This document shows, piece by piece, positions 34,486 through 43,946 of a DNA stretch of 59,712 bases (within the stretch, counting starts at the first letter, position 1; each line of letters starts with the position of its first letter). Where the stretch lies: NCBI RefSeq assembly GCF_013074385.2, contig NZ_JABEYA020000020.1, forward strand, positions 1-59,712. Reading direction: 5' to 3'. This DNA is from Vibrio ostreicida. GTDB lineage: Bacteria > Pseudomonadota > Gammaproteobacteria > Enterobacterales > Vibrionaceae. The translations under genes and the position numbers were made by a program. Under the pieces are notes generated by a model. That model saw only the letters and a program-made list of their open reading frames with translations. It had not been told where the DNA came from and did no database searches.

Positions 34486-35473
34486 TGATCCCTCCAAAGC
34501 GACGGCGTACAACCGTTGCAGTTTCTCGATTATTACTAAATAACAGGCTGCGAATCCGCACCCTGGATTTATCGACTAATACCTCAGCATCCAGCTCAAA
34601 ATAAGCACTGTCTACGGTTAGGTATCCTTTTACTTTTTTCTGCATGTCTGCGCTGATATCGCTCAGAGCAGATTGACTGAAAAAGTCATTGATAGAGGCC
34701 CAACCATCGGGTCCTCGATTTTCTAAAACTTGCTTGGCTTGAGCCGTACTCAGGTTCGGGTAAAACATCGCCGTAAGTAAAGCCGCATGTTCTACAGAAA
34801 GCGTATTAACGTTTAAGCGAAAGTCCGAGGTCGGCAAGGCGCAGACATAGTCTTTCACTTTTTCCATCACGTCCCCACCCACCTGATTAATCGCGCGAAG
34901 TTCACTGCTGTCTGCCATCAACGTATTCGCACTCAGGTAAGCAGGCGATAGTGACTCATAATAGCTGTCTTCCACCCCTAAAGAGGCGTTGACGGAATCA
35001 TTACTATCGACGTATTCCCAGACCGACTGTGCAATGATTTCGGACTGATAATTATCGACCTCTAACTCTTCCAGTAGATGTTGAAACTTTTCTACCAAAA
35101 ATGGAGGTTGTGTGGACCCGGTTGTTTGCGAAGCTTCCGCCAAGGCATTGAGGTTGAAACAAGCTTGCGCATCGTACATCTTGCCATTCAGTGTACCGTA
35201 GTCTAACGTTAAACCCGACAGTTCTTTCGCCCAAGGTTGGGACAAATTAATGCTTTCATCATTGTCTTTATAGCTTTGCTCAATCCCTTTTTTCGCCAAC
35301 GCTTCCACCCCCAAGCTGTACCAATAAGCTTGCTGATAGTTAATCTGGTTACTCGCGCGTTTAAACTGGCTAAACAAACGATCTGCCATACTGGCTGCCA
35401 TACTGACCATAACGGCCAATAATAACAAAATGACGATCAATGCAACACCACGCTGAGATTGCTTAGCTCTCAT
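34448..35473 (-). CDS. gspK: Type II secretion system minor pseudopilin K (GspK/EpsK)
   Basis: A 341-residue minor pseudopilin. The prepilin leader RGVALIVILLLLAVMVSMAA lacks the Glu at mature position 5, as is normal for GspK, which caps the pseudopilus tip. A large helical domain follows. It overlaps gspJ by 11 bases. Confidence 0.93.
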   Translation of the reverse strand: MRAKQSQRGVALIVILLLLAVMVSMAASMADRLFSQFKRASNQINYQQAYWYSLGVEALAKKGIEQSYKDNDESINLSQPWAKELSGLTLDYGTLNGKMYDAQACFNLNALAEASQTTGSTQPPFLVEKFQHLLEELEVDNYQSEIIAQSVWEYVDSNDSVNASLGVEDSYYESLSPAYLSANTLMADSSELRAINQVGGDVMEKVKDYVCALPTSDFRLNVNTLSVEHAALLTAMFYPNLSTAQAKQVLENRGPDGWASINDFFSQSALSDISADMQKKVKGYLTVDSAYFELDAEVLVDKSRVRIRSLLFSNNRETATVVRRRFGGISERVSNRSAEQK

Positions 35474-36104
35474 CCTTTTTCCCCTGAGCGCTAGTGCTGC
35501 TTACTTCACCTTGCGCCGTCAGATAAATGCGTTCAATTTTACCGTAGTCCTTTAACATGAGAGCCACTTCGATCGCTTGAGGCAGCACCGCCTTTTTATC
35601 CCACTCTGTTTTCCACTCTGAACCATCAAAAAACTTGACCTTAAAAGTATCGACGTTGTCAATCAGCGGCATAACGATACCCTGCTGGCCTGCGGGTGTA
35701 TCAACGTACCGCCACCAGACACGCTCAAGCACATCATCTTTTATTCGATAACCGACCTTACTGATTTCGCCTCGAGGAAACTGCTGCTGTGGGTTATACC
35801 ATCCCAAGCGAGTAAACATGATGCCATGAGCATCCGAATCAAGAAGATACTCTTTCCATTGCAGTAAAAGGCCATTAGTACTTTCACCATTGGTTCGAGT
35901 TTGGCGCAAAGCTATTTGGCGAAAGTCACTGTCCATAAAGACCAGCGTTCGCTGAAGCGTCTTGAGCCTCTCACTGCGTTCCAAAGAGATCGCATTGCTA
36001 CGTTGCACTTGATTGAGTACTTGATAAGCGCCGACGCTTAAGCTAGCAAAAATCGCGATCGCGACAAGCACTTCAATAAGCGTGAAACCTCGTTGAGTCG
36101 TCAT
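35463..36104 (-). CDS. gspJ: Type II secretion system minor pseudopilin J (GspJ/EpsJ)
   Basis: About 213 residues from ATG 36104 (a frame beginning six codons earlier exists). Prepilin cleavage signal QRGFTLIEVLVAIAIFASLS carries the canonical Gly/Phe junction and Glu5. It joins GspK and GspI in the tip complex. Confidence 0.93.
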   Translation of the reverse strand: MTTQRGFTLIEVLVAIAIFASLSVGAYQVLNQVQRSNAISLERSERLKTLQRTLVFMDSDFRQIALRQTRTNGESTNGLLLQWKEYLLDSDAHGIMFTRLGWYNPQQQFPRGEISKVGYRIKDDVLERVWWRYVDTPAGQQGIVMPLIDNVDTFKVKFFDGSEWKTEWDKKAVLPQAIEVALMLKDYGKIERIYLTAQGEVSSTSAQGKKDES

Positions 36105-36108
36105 CGTT

Positions 36109-36465
36109 TTATTTCGCCACATAACTTCTTACCGTGACCACGGGATCACTTTTCGCGCTGGTTGCCACTTTTACATCAAACGCCTGCAATATATCCCCAG
36201 CGGTTTCAACTGGCTCCACAAACCAGAACCATTCACGTCCGGCCAATTCATCTTTTCCTTTCTTTTTGCCCAATTTATCGCCAGATAGCATCACTTTGGC
36301 CATCTGATTATCAGCCACCATCGCAGCAAACGTTTTTTCTTCTAGATAGCTCAGTGTATTTAGGTGCTGGCTCACAGAACGAATCGTTGCAATTGCCGCA
36401 GTAGCAAAAATAGCCAAGGCCACCAACACTTCCAGCAATGTCATACCGCGACTAGCTTTCATCAT
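36109..36465 (-). CDS. gspI: Type II secretion system minor pseudopilin I (GspI/EpsI)
   Basis: A 118-residue minor pseudopilin with SRGMTLLEVLVALAIFATAA as prepilin signal and Glu5. Nucleates the tip with GspJ and GspK. Either of two adjacent ATG codons could be the start. It overlaps gspH by 14 bases. Confidence 0.92.
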   Translation of the reverse strand: MMKASRGMTLLEVLVALAIFATAAIATIRSVSQHLNTLSYLEEKTFAAMVADNQMAKVMLSGDKLGKKKGKDELAGREWFWFVEPVETAGDILQAFDVKVATSAKSDPVVTVRSYVAK

Positions 36466-37054
36466 CAGTCTCTCCCGGCGCCAAGAGGATTACTTGGCCA
36501 CTTTCCTTTGCTACAACTTTCCATGCGTCTTGATCCAGCGAGCCAGATTGCGGAGAAATCGACACTGAAAATGGGGTCACTTCGCCACTTGAAACAATAA
36601 ATACTTGCGGTGGACGTAATTTTTTCTTGTCTTCTTGATCGGCAAACATCTCCTCATCAAATAGACTGCTCGGCTTGAAAAGACGATCATCGTCTCCCCA
36701 GGCCCCACCTCCCAGTACCAGCTTGATGTCAACACCATCGGAAAGTACTGTCTGATAAGGGATTTGTTCAATATCTAATTTTTGCCAGCCTTCACTTTCA
36801 AGCGTCATCAGGTAGTACGCCGACTTTTTCTCATCAACCCGTAACCCAAAATCACGACCACTCAGTATCGCTTCTTCATTGAGTAGTAACACTCGTTGAA
36901 AAAGAGATTTGGCTTGTTTTTCAGCATTATCTTTTGAGCTGGTGGGCAAAGTCGAAATGACCGCCACGGAAGCCAGTGACATCAGGACCAGCACCAGTAA
37001 GATTTCCAGTAAAGTAAAGCCGGAAGCTGATGGATTCGAATAACGTCGACGCAT
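36452..37054 (-). CDS. gspH: Type II secretion system minor pseudopilin H (GspH/EpsH)
   Basis: About 200 residues from ATG 37054. Prepilin signal SGFTLLEILLVLVLMSLASV. It links the tip to the GspG filament. The start sits only about three bases after a terminator-like hairpin and has no clear Shine-Dalgarno; an alternative start at 37093 would overlap the end of gspG. Confidence 0.9.
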   Translation of the reverse strand: MRRRYSNPSASGFTLLEILLVLVLMSLASVAVISTLPTSSKDNAEKQAKSLFQRVLLLNEEAILSGRDFGLRVDEKKSAYYLMTLESEGWQKLDIEQIPYQTVLSDGVDIKLVLGGGAWGDDDRLFKPSSLFDEEMFADQEDKKKLRPPQVFIVSSGEVTPFSVSISPQSGSLDQDAWKVVAKESGQVILLAPGETDDES

Positions 37055-37057
37055 GAT

Positions 37058-37083
37058 TAAAAAGGGCGGCGAAAAGCGCCGCC
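37058..37083 (-). terminator. Terminator-like hairpin between gspG and gspH
   Basis: On the minus strand GGCGGCG pairs with CGCCGCC around a 5-base loop and is followed directly by CTTTTTAA. It has the form of an intrinsic terminator inside the operon, right after the major pseudopilin gene. Confidence 0.7.
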
Positions 37084-37089
37084 TTTGTC

Positions 37090-37533
37090 TCACTGAAAGT
37101 CCTGGATATTCCAGTTTCCAATATCAGCATTGATCCCTTCACCACCTTCCTGACCACCAGCGCCAAGTGTGAAGATATCAATATTGCCATTGTCACCGGG
37201 ACTTAGGTACTGATAGTCGTTACCCCACGGGTCGGTAGGAAGACGTTTGATATAACCACCTTCGCGATAGTTGCGAGGCTCAGGACTGGATGGCTTATTA
37301 ACCAAAGCTTCTAACCCTTGATCCGTTGTCGGATACACGCTGTTGTCTAACTTATACATATCCAACGCATTTTCCAGAGCAACAATATCCGTAATGGCTT
37401 TTTGTTGATCCGCTTTTTCTTTATTGCCCAGTAGATTAGGAACAACAAAGCTCGCCAAAATACCTAAAATGACAACAACAACCATCACTTCTAGAAGAGT
37501 AAAGCCAGACTGCTTGTTCATGTTTCTTTTCAT
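37090..37533 (-). CDS. gspG: Type II secretion system major pseudopilin G (GspG/EpsG)
   Basis: At 147 residues from ATG 37533, which has GGAG seven bases before it. The prepilin signal is SGFTLLEVMVVVVILGILAS with Glu5. The calcium-binding C-terminal loop region and the end DIGNWNIQDFQ are very close to V. cholerae EpsG as I remember it. It polymerises into the pseudopilus that pushes substrates through the secretin. Confidence 0.97.
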   Translation of the reverse strand: MKRNMNKQSGFTLLEVMVVVVILGILASFVVPNLLGNKEKADQQKAITDIVALENALDMYKLDNSVYPTTDQGLEALVNKPSSPEPRNYREGGYIKRLPTDPWGNDYQYLSPGDNGNIDIFTLGAGGQEGGEGINADIGNWNIQDFQ

Positions 37534-37584
37534 TAGTATCTCCAAAATAAAATCCACTAAGACGTAAAATCACCCTCAGTATGA

Positions 37585-38808
37585 CTATCCACTCATTAAG
37601 TTGTTCATTTCTAAAATTGGCATTAGCGTCGCCATCACGATAAATAAAACTAATCCCGCCATCAACGCAATAAGAAAAGGCGTAAAAACCCCTAGCGCAA
37701 TATTCACTGTGGATTCAAAACTTGAGTCTTGGTTGTCCGCCGCCCGTGTGAGCATGCCTTCAAGCTGACCACTCTGTTCACCGCTCGCAATCATGTGCAA
37801 CATCATAGGGGGAAACAGCTTAGTCTGCTCCAGCGATTTACGAAGACTCGCCCCTTCTCTAACGTTGTCGGTCGCGACAAGCACCTGCTGCTTGACATAA
37901 TGGTTCGGCATCACATCAACCGCGACCTTCATTCCTTCAAGGATCGGTATCGCACTTGACGTACAAATCGATAAGGTCCTAGCAAATCGAGAGGTATTCA
38001 GACCTCGCGATATTTTGCCTAACATGGGCATATGGACAATTTTCTTATCCCATTTCAAGCGTAAATTCGGCTGACTTAACGCGAATCGGACAAGGTAGAC
38101 TGCTGCGGTAAACGCGACCAGCACATGGATACCCCAATGCTGAATAAACTCACTAGACGCCAACAAAAACTGAGTCGACTGAGGTAATGTCTGCCCCATT
38201 TGAACAAACTGTCCAACTATTTTAGGCACCACCGCAGCAAGTAAAAATGCAACAATACCAACGGCAAAAACAACCAGTACGATGGGGTATATCATCGCCT
38301 GCATCAGTTTAGAGCGCATTTTCTGACGGTTTTCCGCATAATCCGCTAAACGCTCTAGGACCGAGTCTAAATGGCCAGATTTCTCGCCCGCCGCCACCAT
38401 TGAACGAAACAGATCATCAAAAATGTGAGAGAAATCAGCGAGGCTGTCGGACAAGGTATAACCCTCGGTGACTTTTGACCTCACCGCCATAAGCATTGTA
38501 CGTATTCGAGGTTTTTCTGATTGTTCAGAGACCGCTTTTAAACACTCTTCCAACGGCATCCCCGATTGAACCAAGGTTGCTAATTGTCGCGTGATCAACG
38601 CCAACTCAGGCGTACTGATGCCGCGCTTAAAACTCACACCCGACTGATCTATCTGCTTTTTGGCTTTTTGGCGGGTTTCTGTTACTTCAACAGGCATAAG
38701 CCCCTGTTCTTTCAGGCGCGTTCTGACCTGACGGGCATTATCACCTTCTATCACCCCTTTCTGGGTCTTACCTTTTTTATTAAGGGCTTTATATTCGAAC
38801 GCCGCCAT
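37585..38808 (-). CDS. gspF: Type II secretion system inner-membrane protein F (GspF/EpsF)
   Basis: A 407-residue polytopic protein with two repeats of the GspF domain (LALITRQLATLVQSGMPLEECL and FARTLSICTSSAIPILEGM) and three hydrophobic segments. It is the platform of the assembly. Its ATG overlaps the gspE stop as TAATG. Confidence 0.96.
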   Translation of the reverse strand: MAAFEYKALNKKGKTQKGVIEGDNARQVRTRLKEQGLMPVEVTETRQKAKKQIDQSGVSFKRGISTPELALITRQLATLVQSGMPLEECLKAVSEQSEKPRIRTMLMAVRSKVTEGYTLSDSLADFSHIFDDLFRSMVAAGEKSGHLDSVLERLADYAENRQKMRSKLMQAMIYPIVLVVFAVGIVAFLLAAVVPKIVGQFVQMGQTLPQSTQFLLASSEFIQHWGIHVLVAFTAAVYLVRFALSQPNLRLKWDKKIVHMPMLGKISRGLNTSRFARTLSICTSSAIPILEGMKVAVDVMPNHYVKQQVLVATDNVREGASLRKSLEQTKLFPPMMLHMIASGEQSGQLEGMLTRAADNQDSSFESTVNIALGVFTPFLIALMAGLVLFIVMATLMPILEMNNLMSG

Positions 38809-40292
38809 TAGCTTTCCTTAGTGACCCGCATCACCTCTTCCAAAGAAGTAATGCCCTTACGAACTTTGCTCAGACCATCATCACGAATGCTGGGCGTATA
38901 ACTTCGAATCGCTTTATCGATCGCTTGCTCACCAGCTTCACTGTGGATCTGCTCCTGCACGTTTTCATTCACCACCAAAAGTTCATGAATTCCGGTCCGG
39001 CCACGGTAACCTTTGTTATTACAGTGCTCACAACCCTGCGGTTTATAGAGCACTAATGTGTCGCTCTTGTCTAGATTGAACAGCTTTTTGGTTTCTGAAT
39101 CAGCCTCATAGGGCGTCTTACAATCAGAGCACAAGGTTCTCACCAAGCGCTGAGCCAAAACACCAAGTAACGAAGAGGAGATCAAAAATGGCTCAATGCC
39201 CATATCACGCAAACGGGTTATCGCCCCTACCGCTGTATTGGTGTGCAGCGTAGACATAACGAGGTGACCCGTTAATGAGGCTTGAACCCCTATCTGAGCG
39301 GTTTCCAGATCACGAATTTCCCCCACCATGACCACATCTGGGTCTTGACGGAGAATCGCTCTCAGTCCTCGAGCAAAAGTCATATCAACTTTGGGATTGA
39401 CCTGTGTCTGACCAATACCGTCAATATCAAATTCGATCGGGTCTTCAACCGTCAAAATATTACGCTCATTACTGTTCAGTTCTTGCAAACCCGCATACAA
39501 GGTTGTCGACTTACCCGAACCCGTCGGGCCTGTCACCAAAATAATACCATGTGGACGAGCAATCATTGCCCGGAAGGTTTGATGGTTGTCTGCTGTCATC
39601 CCGAGGCTGTGTAAATCAAGACGCGTTGCATTTTTATCCAGAAGGCGCATCACCACGCGCTCACCATGAGATGATGGCATAGTCGACACACGCACATCGA
39701 CCGCTCGACCACCAATGCGCAAAGATATTCGGCCATCCTGTGGGACCCGTTTCTCGGCAATATCCAACTTAGCCATGACTTTGACACGAGACACCAGCAG
39801 GGGCGCTAATTTACGGCTGGGTGACAGAACATCACGCAACACACCATCAATACGAAAACGAATAGAAAGCGCTTTTTCAAACGTTTCAATATGTATATCG
39901 GATGCCCCTTCTTTGATTGCTTCACCTAGCATGGCATTGATCAGCTTGATAATGGGCGCATCGTCATCGGATTCAAGTAAATCTTCATCCTGAGGTAAGT
40001 CTTCGGCCAATGAGAAAAAGTCATCATTGTCCGCACCGAGATCTTCCATCAACTGACGAGCTTCTGAAGAGTCGCGCTGATATGCTTCTGTCAGCTTGGT
40101 ATCAAACGCCTCTTTAGACAATTCACACAGTTCAAAATGATCACCGACAACTCGTTTAACCTCAATCAAGGCTTCAAAGGCCAAAGGGGACACATAGTAA
40201 AGTACTAACCCTTTCTCATCAGTTTCAAGCACGAGTTGAAACCGATTTGCAAAACCAAAAGGTAACCGGCGGAAAGTGACAAGTTCATCCAT
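38808..40292 (-). CDS. gspE: Type II secretion system ATPase E (GspE/EpsE)
   Basis: A 494-residue hexameric cytoplasmic ATPase that powers pseudopilus growth. Walker A GPTGSGKSTTLYAGL, Asp box, Walker B RQDPDVVMVGEIRD and His box (LVMSTLHTNTA) are clear. A four-cysteine zinc site (CSDC and CEHC) lies in the C-terminal third. Its start overlaps the gspD stop as TGATG. Confidence 0.97.
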   Translation of the reverse strand: MDELVTFRRLPFGFANRFQLVLETDEKGLVLYYVSPLAFEALIEVKRVVGDHFELCELSKEAFDTKLTEAYQRDSSEARQLMEDLGADNDDFFSLAEDLPQDEDLLESDDDAPIIKLINAMLGEAIKEGASDIHIETFEKALSIRFRIDGVLRDVLSPSRKLAPLLVSRVKVMAKLDIAEKRVPQDGRISLRIGGRAVDVRVSTMPSSHGERVVMRLLDKNATRLDLHSLGMTADNHQTFRAMIARPHGIILVTGPTGSGKSTTLYAGLQELNSNERNILTVEDPIEFDIDGIGQTQVNPKVDMTFARGLRAILRQDPDVVMVGEIRDLETAQIGVQASLTGHLVMSTLHTNTAVGAITRLRDMGIEPFLISSSLLGVLAQRLVRTLCSDCKTPYEADSETKKLFNLDKSDTLVLYKPQGCEHCNNKGYRGRTGIHELLVVNENVQEQIHSEAGEQAIDKAIRSYTPSIRDDGLSKVRKGITSLEEVMRVTKES

Positions 40293-42325
40293 CAGTTGGC
40301 TTCCATCTGATCTAAAAAGGCCTGAATCTCCGCTGGGTGGCGAATCTCTTCACCAAATTTTGGCAGGACTGGCGTTTGGACATCTTCCATCAGCTTGAGA
40401 CCCTTATCCGCTTTATAAAGCTGTTCAGCGCGAATAAAGTTATATTTTCTCTGTGTGATGCCATCAGCCGTCACCCCATCACGAATGATGGTAGGCTTAA
40501 TAAATACCATCAGATTTGATTTCTGCTTTTGAGTACTGGTGGATTTAAATAGACGCCCGAGGTATGGAATATCCCCTAGCAGTGGCACCTTGGACTCGCT
40601 CTCTTGTGCACGCTCGTCAATCAAACCACCAAGCACAATCATCTGACCATCTTCGACCATTACCGAGGTGTTCAATTGACGTTTAGCAAAACTCACATCG
40701 ACAGCGGCGTTACTGGTCGCAGGAATCACACTCGACACTTCTTGTTCTATCTGAAGCTGAACCGAGTTGCCTTCATTGATTTGTGGCACAACTTTAAGCT
40801 TGATCCCGACTTCCTTACGATCAACCGTTTGGAAAGGGTTATCGTTATTCGAACCAGCAGCAGAGCCCGTGATTACCGGAATTTCTTCACCAACGATAAA
40901 AGACGCTTCGCCATTATCCATCACGGTGATACTCGGAGACGACAAAATATTCGAACTAGTGTCACTGGAAACCGCACTGATTAAAGCCGTCCAATCGCCC
41001 ATAACCACACTTAAAGCGGCCCCATTCACGCCAGACAAAGCGGAGGCCAAAGAGGTATAATCACCATCTGTTTTGGCATCATAATAATTGGTGATATTAC
41101 CACTGCTATCGTATACAGGTTTTGACTCTGTTGATCCTTTGGCCTCTTCTAGTCCGACCATAACACCACCAATCGATGCCCCGGCATTGCCATACTGAAT
41201 CACAGCTCCCGTATCAAGAGAACCCCATTGCACACCAAGGTTGATGCCGTCACCTTCTGACATTTCAACAATCAGAGCTTCGATCAAGACCTGTGCACGG
41301 CGTATATCCAACTGAGCAATCACATCCTGAAGAGCATTCATAATATCGGGCGGAGCCGTCAGGACCAAAGCATTGGTGCCAATGTGGGCCGAAATCATAA
41401 CTTCACCACGTTTGGCGCCTGTGGCTTGTTTGCTGCCCGTGGATTTTTCAGCTTGTAGATTTTCCGACACACCTTTCAGTACATCGACCAACTCATCAGC
41501 CTTGGCATACTTCAAATAAACGACGCGGTTATTGCCCTTGGTTGCCATCTCGACATCCAATTGCTTAATGAGCTTACGCAGACGGTCACGAACCCGAGGA
41601 TCACCAGAAATTAAGATTGAGTTAGTACGATCATCCGCCACTAACTTGGGTTTCAAAAACGCTGGTGTGCTTTTTGTATCGGTCGTTTTATTCAGCGCTT
41701 CGACAATTCGAACCATTTCAGCAGCAGACGCATTATCAAGCTCGACCACTTCGATCTCTTTATCGCCAGCTTGATCAACCCGTTTAATGATATCGGCCAA
41801 ACGGTTAACAACGGCGGCGCGTCCGGTAATAAGAATAATGTTAGCGGGATCGTAATGCACCACGTTACCCGCTCCAGCATTGTCATTGAGCTGGCGCAGC
41901 AGTGGGGAGAGCTCTCGTACGGACACATTGCGTACCGCAACCACTCGAGTCACGACCGCATCACCTTTAACAGTGCCATCACCAACGACAGGTATCGCCG
42001 ATGTTTTCGCGTCTTTGGCTTTAATGACTTTAACGACACCATTGTCCATTTCAACCACGGCAAAGCCATAGACTTCGAGCACGTTTAAAAAGAAACTGTA
42101 GTACTGCTTTTCTGACAGCATGTCATAGCTGCGCACGTCGATTTTCCCACGAACGGAAGGGTCGACTATGATGGTTTTTTCCAGATTACGGCCAACAATA
42201 TTAATGAATTCTTGAATATCGGTGCCTTTAAAGCTCGCGCTGTATTCATTTGCTATTACTAGTGCAGGTGACGTCAACAAGCTCCCTGCTAAAAGCCAAG
42301 TGCTTTTCTTAAGCCAATGGTTCAC
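40292..42325 (-). CDS. gspD: Type II secretion system secretin D (GspD/EpsD)
   Basis: A 677-residue outer-membrane secretin. Signal peptide (about 1-25), N0 domain (YSASFKGTDIQEFINIVGRNL), N1-N3 KH-like repeats (VRELSPLLRQL, ELDNASAAEMVRIVEAL, LKYAKADELVDVL) and the secretin barrel with VPLLGDIPYLGRLFKS. The C-terminal S domain is short. It forms the gated pore for folded exoproteins. Confidence 0.96.
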   Translation of the reverse strand: MNHWLKKSTWLLAGSLLTSPALVIANEYSASFKGTDIQEFINIVGRNLEKTIIVDPSVRGKIDVRSYDMLSEKQYYSFFLNVLEVYGFAVVEMDNGVVKVIKAKDAKTSAIPVVGDGTVKGDAVVTRVVAVRNVSVRELSPLLRQLNDNAGAGNVVHYDPANIILITGRAAVVNRLADIIKRVDQAGDKEIEVVELDNASAAEMVRIVEALNKTTDTKSTPAFLKPKLVADDRTNSILISGDPRVRDRLRKLIKQLDVEMATKGNNRVVYLKYAKADELVDVLKGVSENLQAEKSTGSKQATGAKRGEVMISAHIGTNALVLTAPPDIMNALQDVIAQLDIRRAQVLIEALIVEMSEGDGINLGVQWGSLDTGAVIQYGNAGASIGGVMVGLEEAKGSTESKPVYDSSGNITNYYDAKTDGDYTSLASALSGVNGAALSVVMGDWTALISAVSSDTSSNILSSPSITVMDNGEASFIVGEEIPVITGSAAGSNNDNPFQTVDRKEVGIKLKVVPQINEGNSVQLQIEQEVSSVIPATSNAAVDVSFAKRQLNTSVMVEDGQMIVLGGLIDERAQESESKVPLLGDIPYLGRLFKSTSTQKQKSNLMVFIKPTIIRDGVTADGITQRKYNFIRAEQLYKADKGLKLMEDVQTPVLPKFGEEIRHPAEIQAFLDQMEAN

Positions 42326-42372
42326 TCTCTACTCCTCGAAATGATTCACGCGTCTGCATTTCTGTATTATTG

Positions 42373-43239
42373 TTAAAATCCAATATAGATTTCATAAGAC
42401 TGGCCTTCTCTTTCTACCGTCAAGTTAAACTCGGTTAATTGAGACATATTATTAAAAATTTCAGCCATGGAGGCTGGGTTGCTGAGATCAAGGCCATTGA
42501 TTTGTGTCGCAATATCACCGGGCTTTAAGCCAACGGATTCAAAAAATTCACCCTCTTTGCCTGGAGTCAGGCGGTAACCCAAGATCTCGCCGTTTCTTTT
42601 TACCTGAGCCATACTGACGTAGTTGTATATTTTTTTTGTATCTTTACGCAGCAATGCTCTAACTTCTTCCAGCTTATCCTTAGCCACCTCAGCGCCAACG
42701 GATGAACTCTTTGGTAGAATCTGAGGTTTCTTGGTGTACTCCAGCCCTTCAAGCATCACGGTTTCATTTCTGCCCGAATTATCAACAATAATGCGATCGT
42801 ACAAGACGTCAACGACGGTCGCTCGGGTGCCTTCAAGTGTTTCCCCAACGCCGTAAGTTGCCTGCTGACCGCGGCTGGCAATCACCGCCAGACTTTGCTC
42901 AGCGTTACTGCTCGTTACTACGCCGACTAGCACCACATTGAGGCGGCTTTTTGGCGCCTCCGTAACAACCGGTTTTTTTACGGCGGGGGCCTGTGCTTGA
43001 TAACGACCAAACAAATGACTATTTTGCAATTCTGTCGTATTGAGTGACGATTGCTTGGAACTCGAACCCTTTGTCGAAGACGGCTGCCACGCAATCACTG
43101 ACGTAGATTCCATGGGTTTCCAAATCAACGCCCCAGCAACCCAAGCCGTGGCGACCATCAAAACAATCATCGTTACAGAGCTTATTCGGTCCTGATTTTT
43201 CAAAAAGCGGTCCGGTTGAATAACACCAAGTATGTTCAC
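42373..43239 (-). CDS. gspC: Type II secretion system protein C (GspC/EpsC)
   Basis: A 288-residue inner-membrane protein: one N-terminal transmembrane helix (about 20-42), a homology region (LNTTELQNSHLFGRYQ) that contacts the secretin N0 domain, and a C-terminal PDZ domain (GYRLTPGKEGEFFESVGLKPGDIATQINGLDL). First gene of the operon; its promoter should lie in the 250-base gap to the divergent hslR. Confidence 0.95.
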   Translation of the reverse strand: MNILGVIQPDRFLKNQDRISSVTMIVLMVATAWVAGALIWKPMESTSVIAWQPSSTKGSSSKQSSLNTTELQNSHLFGRYQAQAPAVKKPVVTEAPKSRLNVVLVGVVTSSNAEQSLAVIASRGQQATYGVGETLEGTRATVVDVLYDRIIVDNSGRNETVMLEGLEYTKKPQILPKSSSVGAEVAKDKLEEVRALLRKDTKKIYNYVSMAQVKRNGEILGYRLTPGKEGEFFESVGLKPGDIATQINGLDLSNPASMAEIFNNMSQLTEFNLTVEREGQSYEIYIGF

Positions 43240-43491
43240 TCACAATCCTCTTGCCAACCCACTGGCAGCGCGATGCTAAATAATCTTTACCAAGCAAAGT
43301 ACGGCACTTTAAAGTCGCATTTTTCATTGAACCCAGCATTCTAGCAAAATATGCAACAGGCTAAATAGTTAAAGGGTAATTAACATTTAAAACCGTCAAA
43401 TTCTACCTTAATACCTTGAAAAATGCGCGCTCCATCACCATTGTTAGTTCAATAATTTGGCACAAGATTTACCATTAGTCAGAGGCTAGTA

Positions 43492-43884
43492 TTGAAAATG
43501 GGTTCCCAAACTGAAGCAGTAAGACTCGATAAATGGCTCTGGGCAGCACGTTTTTATAAAACTCGCTCTATCGCCAGAAACATGGTCGATGGCGGAAAAG
43601 TTCACTATAATGGCCAGCGTAGCAAGCCCAGTAAAACGGTTGAACTCGGTGCTCTAGTTTCTCTTCGTCAAGGTCAAGAAGAAAAGACCGTTATCATAGA
43701 AAGAATTTCCGATCAGCGCCGAGGCGCCCCCGAAGCGCAAACTCTCTATGTCGAAACCGTTGAAAGTCTCAAAAAGCGCGAAGAAAATGCGGATCAAAAA
43801 AAGCTCCATGCACACAATCCAAGCCCAGATCGTCGCCCTGATAAAAAACAACGTCGCGACATTATCAAATTTAAACATCAGTAA
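43492..43884 (+). CDS. hslR: Heat-shock protein 15 (HslR), stalled-50S rescue factor
   Basis: A 130-residue S4-domain RNA-binding protein (VRLDKWLWAARFYKTRSIARNMVDGGKVHYNG) with a basic C-terminal tail RRPDKKQRRDIIKFKHQ. It binds 50S subunits that still carry nascent chains after heat shock. TTG 43492 has AGAGG six bases upstream; ATG 43498 is an alternative. It is followed 62 bases later by hslO, which fits a shared heat-shock unit. Confidence 0.94.
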   Translation: MKMGSQTEAVRLDKWLWAARFYKTRSIARNMVDGGKVHYNGQRSKPSKTVELGALVSLRQGQEEKTVIIERISDQRRGAPEAQTLYVETVESLKKREENADQKKLHAHNPSPDRRPDKKQRRDIIKFKHQ

Positions 43885-43946
43885 ATACTCGTCATACTGC
43901 ACTAGGATGACGGGCATCAGTACCAAACGTACGAGGAAATGCTTAC

